Below are positions 1 through 10,496 of a DNA stretch of 64,000 bases, in pieces. Below the pieces are notes generated by a model. The model did no database searches. It worked only from the letters and a program-made list of their open reading frames with translations, and was not told the origin of the DNA. The stretch is from Brevundimonas mediterranea (GTDB lineage: Bacteria; Pseudomonadota; Alphaproteobacteria; Caulobacterales; Caulobacteraceae): the NCBI RefSeq assembly GCF_014196125.1, contig NZ_JACIDA010000003.1:248001-312000 (forward strand), written 5' to 3'. Made by a program: the position numbers and the translations under genes. Position 1 is the first letter of the stretch. Each line of letters starts with the position of its first letter.

Positions 1-1250
1 AGGCTGTCCGGGATCAGCGGGCTGCCCTTGGCATAGTCCAGCGAGAGCTGGCGATAGCCGGTCTGCGACGACTTGCGCTGGTTGAACAGGGCTTCGCCGT
101 AGATCTCCGCATTGCCCAGGGCTTGCAGATTGTAGCCGACTTCGCCGTACAGGGTCGTGATCTCGACCGGCGAGATCAGCGACTCGTTCAGCATACGGTC
201 TTCGAAGGTGTCGCGAACGTTGAGGTCGTTGCCGGGGCCGCCCACGCCTTCAAACCCGGGCACGCCGCCGGCGACGCCCGCGTTCGGCCGCCAACGGTTG
301 AACACGGTCCCGACAGAACCGGGCGCGCCGACGCCGGCCGTGCCGACGAACGTCCGGGCGCCGCTGGCGCTCGGGGCGCCCTCCACGCCCAGGGAAACGG
401 TGTTGATCGTCACGCCGTTCGAGCCTGTCGTAGTGATCGGATAGCATTTCGACTGGCCGGTCAGCGGATCGATGAAGTCTTGGCCGTTACGGAAGCCGTC
501 GGTCTGGCAACGGGTGAACTCACGGTCGCGCAGGGTCAGTTCGTCACGCTCATAGCGTTCGACCGAACCGGCGGCGCGCCAGCGGTCGCCACTGGCGCCC
601 GCCGTCAGCGAAAGACGGGTCGAACCGCCCGCGCCATTGGCTTCCAGCGGCTCGTTGCGCTGACCTTCGAAGGTGACGCCTTCGAAGTTGTTGCGGGTCT
701 GGATGTTGACCACGCCGGCGACGGCGTCCGAGCCATAGACCGACGAAGCGCCGTCGCGCAGCACTTCGACGCGGTCGATAATGGCGGTCGGCAGCACGTT
801 CAGGTCGGCTGCGCCGACCGAACCGCGCGAACCGGCCGGCGAGACGCGACGACCGTTCAGCAGCACCAGGGTGCGGCTGGGGCTCATGCCGCGCAGGCCG
901 ATCGTATTGGCGCCGGGGCCGCCGTTGGTGACGTAGCCGCCGTATGAGTTGTTGATCTGCGAGGTGCCGCCGGTGACGGCCGTGCTCTGCAGCGCTTCCG
1001 TGGTCGAGGCGAAGCCCTGCAGGGTCGCCTCTTCACGGGTCACGACCTGGGTCGGCGACGGGGCGTTATAGTTGTCGCGGCGAATACGAGAGCCGATGAC
1101 GACGATGTCTTCGACGCTTGCGGTCTCGTCGGCCTGAGTAACGGTGGCGTCTTGGGCCATCGCGACAGGCGCTGAAAGCATGGACAGCGAAGCCGCCACA
1201 ATTCCGCCGACCACAGTCGACGACAGAAGGTAATTTTTACGAGTACGCAT
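1..1250 (-). CDS. TonB-dependent receptor, N-terminal part (runs off the window)
   Basis: About 416 N-terminal residues are present; the barrel continues beyond base 1. The protein would sit in the outer membrane and import a ligand with TonB energy. Residues 1-31 form a signal peptide (basic MRTRKNYLL, hydrophobic core, AMA-Q cleavage). A TonB-box-like VEDIVVIGSRIRR follows, then a plug domain with LRGMSPSRTLVLLNGRRV and VEVLRDGASSVYGSDAVAGV, both typical of Caulobacter-type receptors with unknown organic substrates. An alternative in-frame ATG lies 9 bases upstream (1259). The substrate cannot be told from this part. A palindrome at 1268-1283 lies just upstream. Confidence 0.9.
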   Translation of the reverse strand, partial: MRTRKNYLLSSTVVGGIVAASLSMLSAPVAMAQDATVTQADETASVEDIVVIGSRIRRDNYNAPSPTQVVTREEATLQGFASTTEALQSTAVTGGTSQINNSYGGYVTNGGPGANTIGLRGMSPSRTLVLLNGRRVSPAGSRGSVGAADLNVLPTAIIDRVEVLRDGASSVYGSDAVAGVVNIQTRNNFEGVTFEGQRNEPLEANGAGGSTRLSLTAGASGDRWRAAGSVERYERDELTLRDREFTRCQTDGFRNGQDFIDPLTGQSKCYPITTTGSNGVTINTVSLGVEGAPSASGARTFVGTAGVGAPGSVGTVFNRWRPNAGVAGGVPGFEGVGGPGNDLNVRDTFEDRMLNESLISPVEITTLYGEVGYNLQALGNAEIYGEALFNQRKSSQTGYRQLSLDYAKGSPLIPDS

Positions 1251-1267
1251 ACGCCTCATTCACAAAC

Positions 1268-1283
1268 AGTATTGAACAATACT
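1268..1283 (-). promoter_or_regulatory. 16-bp perfect palindrome upstream of the TonB receptor
   Basis: AGTATTG-AA-CAATACT reads identically on both strands and lies 9-18 bases before the receptor start. Its position and symmetry fit a dimeric repressor operator. No regulator gene adjoins it, so the binding protein is unknown. Confidence 0.45.
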
Positions 1284-1554
1284 TGGAAAAACAGCTAGAT
1301 ATCACGGATATATACCAAAGGTATGGTAAATACATCCGTTCTATGACCTTGTTAGGCACACGATTTACACATCGCAACCACAAAGTCGCACAATTGTACG
1401 AAAAATGGAGAAATTTGACGCAAAACGTCACATGTCGCGACTCGTTGACGCATTATATTTCCACATTACGCCGCTTTGTCGCCCTTTTTAGGCCTTGAAC
1501 CGGCCATTCACCGCGACCAGCCCCTCTCTGGCGCCGCCGCTTCGCGCGCACTAA
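1284..1554. other. AT-rich intergenic region between divergent TonB receptor and uvrB
   Basis: This stretch is strikingly AT-rich against the GC-rich window and holds no convincing gene. It contains a short inverted repeat ATACC-N3-GGTAT (1312-1324) and a TGACG-N5-CGTCA inverted repeat near 1416-1430. It must carry both divergent promoters. I could not fix a -35/-10 pair with confidence. Confidence 0.5.
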
Positions 1555-1563
1555 GTTCTGTTC

Positions 1564-3906
<2,343 letters not shown>

Positions 3907-3938
3907 GGCTATGCCTGGACGAAACCGGACCGATCTTG

Positions 3939-4451
3939 TCAGCCGGCTTTTTGGGCTCCCGCGTCCGGGCTCTTGGGGTAGATGATGTCGTAAGCGGCCC
4001 ACATGGTGTCGACGAAGGTGCGGAAGGTTTTCAGCAGCCGCTCCCGCGTGGCGCCGCTGACGAATTCATACCGCCAGATGCGCAACTCGTCGCCGTCCTG
4101 CATGTCCGAAAGCCAGACGATATCGACCGTGTGTTCCATAGCGAGCGCTTCAGCCTCGGAATCCAGACCGAACCACGCCGAGAGCTTGAAGTCCTCACAC
4201 CGCTTCGCGTCGCCGACGCCTCTGCATTCATAGCCGCGCAGATAAACAGGCGCCTCGTCCGGATAGTGGATTTTCATCTCATAGGTGCCGTCGTCGAGAT
4301 CCTCGACCTCAACGACCTTGCCCCCGCTTTCTACCGCCAGTTCGCGCGCCATGCCGACCGACATCGCGTCGAGCGTCTCATTCGCGACAGCCGGCGTTAC
4401 AAGGATCGTCCCGCTCAACAAGGCGAACAACCCAGCATTTCTTATTTTCAA
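3939..4451 (-). CDS. Secreted protein of unknown function (YbjN-like pattern)
   Basis: 170 residues. A TTG start at 4451 is preferred because it follows a G-rich Shine-Dalgarno stretch (CGGGGGG) and gives a clean signal peptide ending in TPAVA-NE. The upstream reading frame runs into a repeat element and is unlikely to be coding. The mature part has DDGTYEMKIHYP, two cysteines (YECRGVGDAKRCEDF) and an alternating strand-helix pattern reminiscent of YbjN-type sensory proteins; this family assignment is weak. Base composition is lower in GC than its neighbours, as for the other genes of this island. Confidence 0.6.
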   Translation of the reverse strand: MKIRNAGLFALLSGTILVTPAVANETLDAMSVGMARELAVESGGKVVEVEDLDDGTYEMKIHYPDEAPVYLRGYECRGVGDAKRCEDFKLSAWFGLDSEAEALAMEHTVDIVWLSDMQDGDELRIWRYEFVSGATRERLLKTFRTFVDTMWAAYDIIYPKSPDAGAQKAG

Positions 4452-4536
4452 TGAAGCCCCCCGGCTCAATATCAGGCCATGCCTGAGCGCCTTGACCTTG
4501 CCCGAGTAAGAAGACATCGCCAATGCCCAACACGAT

Positions 4537-4671
4537 CCTTCTCCCCTTGCGGGAGAAGGTGGCCGAGCGCAGCGAGGTCGGATGAGGGGTTTCACCGGCC
4601 CTGACGATCCACGCCGAACCGACCCCTCATCCGGCCCTGCGGGCCACCTTCTCCCGCAAGGGGAGAAGGAA
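4537..4671. repeat. Palindromic intergenic repeat, copy 1 (left arm-linker-right arm)
   Basis: The left arm (4537-4590) begins with the hairpin CCTTCTCCC-cttgc-GGGAGAAGG, then an inner hairpin, then GGATGAGGGG. A 30-base linker (4591-4620) follows, and the right arm (4621-4671) is the inverted version. Linker and outer hairpin are nearly identical in copy 3 (6169-6308), while the inner stem differs. It lies between the secreted-protein gene and the HNH gene. Confidence 0.9.
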
Positions 4672-4761
4672 GGGCGACACTTAAACTCCAAGTAGGTCAT
4701 CGCCACGACTCACCAACTTATGGATGGCATGATGACTGTCGCCGAGTTGGAGACTTAGGGC

Positions 4762-5718
4762 GTGAGCACGCTGTCAAATCGGCTGGCAGCGCTGCCGCCG
4801 GAGCATCGTGAAGCGCTTGAATGGTTTTGGGCGAGGCAGGGCGACCTGATCCCTTGGCCCGAGCCCTTGAATGGGCTGTTCTTGGTGAACCGGCCCAAGG
4901 GCATTCACAAGCCCAAGGGCTGGACCCACACGCTTAGCGTTCGGCAAGCCCTAAAGGCCCCCTATGCCGACCAGCCTCCCATCGGCTCGATCAACGACGG
5001 TTGGACCTATCGCTATTTTCAGGAAGGCGCGGATCCACAAACGCGAGACAAACACGCCACCAATAGAGGCCTGATGGCCTGTCTGACGGACGATGTGCCG
5101 GTGGCTGTGCTCATTCAAGAGCAAGCCAAACCCAAGGTTCGTTATCGGGTTTGGGGATTGGCCAAGGTAGCCTCTTGGGACACAGGCTATTTCGATCTGA
5201 TCGGCTATTCGAAGTCCGGCGAACTGACTCCAAACCTTCCCTACCCTTCGCCGCACACCCAATATTCAGACCTCGCAGAACCCGGCCCTCCCCTCGACTT
5301 TGAAGATTCTCGACGGCGTATTGAGCAGCAGATCTACGTCCGCCAAGGCGGCGGCGCCTTTCGTAAAGCGGCGCTGCGCAATTTCGACGGCCGATGCGCC
5401 ATTTCCGGCTGTGATGTGTGGCCCGTTTTGGAGGCGGCGCATATTGTCCCCTACCTCGGCGCCCACACCAATGCGGCCGACAACGCCTTGTTGCTGAGGG
5501 CTGATCTTCACACGCTGTTCGATCAGCAGTTGCTGTCGATCAATCCCGAAACGCTGAAGGTCGAGTTGGATGAAAGCCTCCGAAACAGCATCTATGCAGA
5601 ACTGAGCGGTCAGAGCATTTCCATTTCCAAAGCGTCATCACCAGAGACGATCCGGCAGCGATTGTTGGAACGAACGCTTGTGTTTGAGGGCAAGAAGCCA
5701 ACGCCAGCGTTAGTGTGA
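4762..5718 (+). CDS. HNH endonuclease with N-terminal SRA-like domain (putative modification-dependent restriction)
   Basis: 318 residues from a GTG start with GGAG upstream. The C-terminal domain (about 210-275) is an HNH_2-type nuclease: CAISGCD, the catalytic EAAHIVPY, DNALLL and DLHTLFD supply the His-Asn-His set. The N-terminal ~180 residues (NRPKGIHKPKGWTHTLSVRQ, WTYRYFQEG, VPVAVLIQ, YRVWGLAKV) resemble the SRA-type modified-base-binding domain seen in ScoMcrA-like type IV restriction enzymes; this is my recognition, not a search result. No methylase is adjacent, as expected for type IV. GC is lower than the chromosome average. The stop codon is formed where the next repeat begins (5717). 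Confidence 0.8.
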   Translation: MSTLSNRLAALPPEHREALEWFWARQGDLIPWPEPLNGLFLVNRPKGIHKPKGWTHTLSVRQALKAPYADQPPIGSINDGWTYRYFQEGADPQTRDKHATNRGLMACLTDDVPVAVLIQEQAKPKVRYRVWGLAKVASWDTGYFDLIGYSKSGELTPNLPYPSPHTQYSDLAEPGPPLDFEDSRRRIEQQIYVRQGGGAFRKAALRNFDGRCAISGCDVWPVLEAAHIVPYLGAHTNAADNALLLRADLHTLFDQQLLSINPETLKVELDESLRNSIYAELSGQSISISKASSPETIRQRLLERTLVFEGKKPTPALV

Positions 5719-5774
5719 CCCCTCATCCGACCTCGCTGCGCTCGGCCACCTTCTCCCGCAAGGGGAGAAGGAAG
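5717..5774. repeat. Palindromic intergenic repeat, copy 2 (right arm only)
   Basis: A single right arm, essentially identical to the right arm of copy 3, beginning at GACCCCTCATCC and ending in GGGAGAAGGAAG. Its first bases complete the HNH stop codon and its purine-rich end provides the Shine-Dalgarno of the DUF559 gene. It carries the outer hairpin and one inner hairpin. Confidence 0.88.
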
Positions 5775-5785
5775 GGGTTGCAATC

Positions 5786-6163
5786 TTGGCGAGTGTTTCG
5801 CACAATCTGGATATGGACGACTGGCTGCAATCCCGCGCCAAACAGATGCGCCGCGAGCCCGTCCATTATGAGCGGCGGCTGTGGGGCCTGTTGCGGGATC
5901 GGCGGCTGGCGGGGCTGAAGTTTCGGCGGCAGATGGTGATCGGGCGGTATATCGTCGACTTCGTCTGTCTGAGGCATCGGCTGATCGTCGAGGCGGACGG
6001 GCCGCAGCATGACGACCGGATCGAGGACGCCGAGCGGGACGCCTGGCTGCGCGAACAGGGGTTCCGGGTGCTGCGGTTTGCGAATGGGATGATCGGGAAC
6101 CAGCGGGAAGAGGTGCTGTCGGCCATTGTGGCGGCGACGGAGGAAGGCCTGACGCGAGACTGA
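5786..6163 (+). CDS. DUF559 family protein, Vsr-like endonuclease fold
   Basis: 125 residues. The family shares the PD-(D/E)xK fold of very-short-patch-repair nucleases; its biological role is not established. Visible hallmarks are YERRLWGLLRDRRLAGLKFR, the core strand VIGRYIVDFVC with the acidic residue, LIVEADGPQHD, and the closing WLREQGFRVLRFAN. The TTG at 5786 is preferred because GAAGGGG, the tail of repeat copy 2, sits 8 bases upstream; the ATG at 5813 has no such site. Repeat copies 2 and 3 flank the gene within about 12 and 5 bases, in inverted orientation, like the ends of a small mobile unit. Confidence 0.85.
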   Translation: MASVSHNLDMDDWLQSRAKQMRREPVHYERRLWGLLRDRRLAGLKFRRQMVIGRYIVDFVCLRHRLIVEADGPQHDDRIEDAERDAWLREQGFRVLRFANGMIGNQREEVLSAIVAATEEGLTRD

Positions 6164-6168
6164 GGCTT

Positions 6169-6308
6169 CCTTCTCCCCTTGCGGGAGAAGGTGGCAGCCG
6201 AAGGCTGACGGATGAGGGGTTTCACCGGCCCTGACGGTCCACGCCGAACCGACCCCTCATCCGACCTCGCTGCGCTCGGCCACCTTCTCCCGCAAGGGGA
6301 GAAGGAAG
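6169..6308. repeat. Palindromic intergenic repeat, copy 3 (left arm-linker-right arm)
   Basis: Same plan as copy 1, with an almost identical linker (TTCACCGGCCCTGACG then TCCACGCCGAACC). The left arm has a different inner stem (CAGCCGAAGGCTG), and the right arm matches copy 2. It begins 5 bases after the DUF559 stop and ends 6 bases before the stop codon of the opposing gene at 6315. Confidence 0.9.
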
Positions 6309-6314
6309 ACCCGC

Positions 6315-7079
6315 TCAATCCTCCAGCCTCACCCTGAACTCCGCCGCCGGCATCTGCCGCGTCCCCGCGCCGTCAGGCGCAATGACATCGATCCCCAACC
6401 GCACGCGGGCCGCCCGCTCATCCTCCTCCACCGGCGGGATACCCCGTCCGGCCAGTTGCGCCTCCAGCGCCTCGACCCGCGCCTCGGTGGCGGAGCGGCG
6501 GCGCGTCTTGACCTCTTCGTGGGCCCGGCGGCGCAGCGAACCCTGGCGCCGCCACTCGTGATAGGCCGCCTTGACCGGATCGACCTCGTCCGGCTTGCGC
6601 CAGAACCGGTCCTCCAGGGCGATGCGGTCCATGGTCAGGATGTCGAGGACCAGTTCCAGGGGCGCGGTTTCCGCCGTCAGGCCGTTGCGGGCCGGGTCGG
6701 CGCGCTCGGCCAGCTTGTGATAGGCCTCGGCCAGGCCGGCCAGGGTGCGGGCCTCGGTCCAGGCGCGGGCGCGCATGGCCCGGCCCGAGGCCACGGTGGC
6801 GGTGCGGGCCAGGACGGCGGGGTCGTCAGGCGTTTCCGCCCCCTCATCCGGCAAGCCGTCGAACCAGCTCCCCTTGTCGGTCGCCGCCTCGCCCTTCGGC
6901 TCCGTCTGCGGCTGCAGATACCGCGACCAGCCCTCGCGTGACGCTCGGGCGCGCAGGGCCTCGGTCCCGACGCCGTACCGGGCGGCCACCTGCCGGGCAC
7001 CGTCCCCGGCCAGATAATCCCGGCGCACCAGCTCCCAGATCGAGGGCGGCTGAATTTTGTATTTCCGTCGCTGTTCCAT
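6315..7079 (-). CDS. Hypothetical protein with N-terminal helix-turn-helix (terminase small subunit-like)
   Basis: 254 residues. Residues ~10-50 (WELVRRDYLAGDGARQVAAR, then YGVGTEALRARASREGW) look like the homeodomain-like HTH of phage terminase small subunits and related DNA-binding proteins. The rest is charged and helical, with a basic stretch RRRAHEEVKTRRRSATEARV before a coiled-coil-like EALEAQL segment. No terminase large subunit or other phage gene is nearby, so it is an orphan or a domesticated protein. ATG 7079 was chosen over the ATGs 12 bases upstream; the evidence is slight either way. Confidence 0.75.
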   Translation of the reverse strand: MEQRRKYKIQPPSIWELVRRDYLAGDGARQVAARYGVGTEALRARASREGWSRYLQPQTEPKGEAATDKGSWFDGLPDEGAETPDDPAVLARTATVASGRAMRARAWTEARTLAGLAEAYHKLAERADPARNGLTAETAPLELVLDILTMDRIALEDRFWRKPDEVDPVKAAYHEWRRQGSLRRRAHEEVKTRRRSATEARVEALEAQLAGRGIPPVEEDERAARVRLGIDVIAPDGAGTRQMPAAEFRVRLED

Positions 7080-7198
7080 GCATCGCATCATGAATCATGC
7101 GGATGATCAGGCGAGAAACTGACCGAATTTACAGGTCAAACGTCTGAATTTACAGCAATCGCGGCGCCAGTTTACAGCCCCCAGCGCGCATAACCAGA

Positions 7199-7344
7199 CC
7201 CTCTCCCGCTTGCGGGGGAGGTGGCCCGGCGTCCGCGCAGCGGACCAGGGTCGGAGGGGGAAGTGTCGCCTGACGCAGACTTCCCCCATCGTCAGGCGTG
7301 TCGCTGCGCGCCACGGCCTGACACTTCCCCCGCAAGCGGGGGAA
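7199..7344. repeat. Compound GC-rich palindromic element after lepA
   Basis: It contains a hairpin CTCCCGCttGCGGGGGAG-like unit at the left end and CTTCCCCCGC-aa-GCGGGGGAAG at the right end, with further inverted segments (GTGTCGCCTGAC / GTCAGGCGTGTCG) between. Its layout resembles the repeats at 4537 and 6169 but the sequence is different. It ends 9 bases past the lepA stop and may also end lepA transcripts. Confidence 0.75.
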
Positions 7345-7353
7345 GATCCGGGA

Positions 7354-9162
<1,809 letters not shown>

Positions 9163-9356
9163 CCGCGCGCCCCTATCACGCGTAGAGGTCCGGGACCAGC
9201 GGGCGCGGCGATCCGCGCCTCTGACGGTGTCAGATTAAGCCTTTGCAACAATATGTATCGGCGTTTGAGAACGGGTCGCGGACGCGGTATGGGTCGCGCC
9301 TCCCGATAACCGGCGCGAGCCGGCGATCCGCTTCGCCTGCAACCGAGGAACTCCCC

Positions 9357-10487
9357 GTGTCCAAGACGACCCGAACCGCTCTCAACCTCGGCGCCATGGC
9401 CCTGTCGGCCTTCCTGCTGGCCAGTTGCGGCGGGCACGGCGATGAGAAGACCGAGAAAAAGGCCGCCGGCGGCTCGCGCCAGACCGTCACCGCCGCCACC
9501 GTGACCCAGACCAATCTGCGGCGCACCGTCACCGCCTCGGGCACCGTCTCCGCCTGGGAGGAAGTGCCGGTGGCGGCCGAGACGGGCGGTCTGACCGCCG
9601 TCGCCGTCTATGTCGATGAAGGCTCCTACGTGCGTCAGGGCCAGGTCCTGGTGCAGATGAACGACGTCCTGCTGCGCGCCCAGCTGCGTCAGCAGCAGGC
9701 CCAGGTGCAGCTGGCCGAGGCCAATGTGGCGCGCGACGACGCGGCCCTGGGCCGGGCCCAGCAGTTGAAGGAACGCGGCTTCCTGTCTCAGGCCTCGCTG
9801 GACACCGCCCTGGCCAACCAGCGGGCGTCGAACGCCAATCTGGCCGCCGCCCGCGCCACCCTGGCCCAGACCCAGACCCAACTGTCCCAGGCCACCATCC
9901 GCGCCCCCGTCGCCGGCCTGATCATCAGCCGCAGCGTGACCAAGGGCCAGATCATCTCGGCCGGGACCGAACTGTTCCGCATGGTCCGCGACGGCCGGCT
10001 GGAACTGGACGCCCAGGTGCCCGAGACCGAACTGGCCCAGGTTCGCGCCGGCCAGTCGGCGACCGTCACCTCCAGCGAGGCGGGAACGACCAGCGGCACG
10101 GTCCGGATCGTCACGCCCGAGGTCAACGCCAGCACCCGCCTGGGCCTGGCGCGCATCTCGCTGTCGCCCGGCGCCCAGTTGCGGCCGGGCATGTTCGCCC
10201 GCGCCGACATCGACGTCGGCGACCAGCCCGCCACCACCGTGCCCACCGGCGCGGTCCTGTATCGCGACAACAAGCCGGGGGTGTTCAGCCTGGTCGCCGA
10301 CGGCCGGGTTCACTTCCAGCCGGTCGTCATCCTCTCGCGGACCGACACCCAGACGGCCGTCACCGGCGTCAATGTCGGCGCCCAGGTCATCGTCGACGGC
10401 GCCGGCTTCCTGAACGAGGGCGACCGCGTCAACGTCGCCCAGGCCCCCGGCGGCGCCCGACCTGCCGCCCAGCCTGCGGCAAAGTAG
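9357..10487 (+). CDS. RND efflux periplasmic adaptor lipoprotein (HlyD/MFP family)
   Basis: 376 residues from a GTG start with GAGGAA 6 bases upstream; longer frames have no ribosome-binding site and spoil the signal. The N-terminus is a lipoprotein signal with lipobox FLLASCGG, so it should be anchored to the inner membrane and link the pump to an outer-membrane channel. Biotinyl-lipoyl halves (VYVDEGSYVRQGQVLVQMND and ATIRAPVAGLI) flank a coiled-coil hairpin rich in Gln/Ala, followed by a beta-barrel and membrane-proximal domain. The permease gene follows after 9 bases; no TolC-type gene is present here. Confidence 0.93.
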   Translation: MSKTTRTALNLGAMALSAFLLASCGGHGDEKTEKKAAGGSRQTVTAATVTQTNLRRTVTASGTVSAWEEVPVAAETGGLTAVAVYVDEGSYVRQGQVLVQMNDVLLRAQLRQQQAQVQLAEANVARDDAALGRAQQLKERGFLSQASLDTALANQRASNANLAAARATLAQTQTQLSQATIRAPVAGLIISRSVTKGQIISAGTELFRMVRDGRLELDAQVPETELAQVRAGQSATVTSSEAGTTSGTVRIVTPEVNASTRLGLARISLSPGAQLRPGMFARADIDVGDQPATTVPTGAVLYRDNKPGVFSLVADGRVHFQPVVILSRTDTQTAVTGVNVGAQVIVDGAGFLNEGDRVNVAQAPGGARPAAQPAAK

Positions 10488-10496
10488 GACCGACCC

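Noticed and set aside
1237..1431. 64-codon frame in the AT-rich region overlapping the receptor start
   Set aside because: No ribosome-binding site or recognisable domain, and it overlaps the receptor's start and the palindrome; better explained as promoter DNA.
5715..5918. Frame starting in repeat copy 2 and running into DUF559 out of frame
   Set aside because: The peptide is repeat-derived and then shadows DUF559; the DUF559 frame has the conserved motifs.
7107..7335. Short frames within the compound palindrome after lepA
   Set aside because: They only translate repeat sequence into Pro/Arg-rich peptides.
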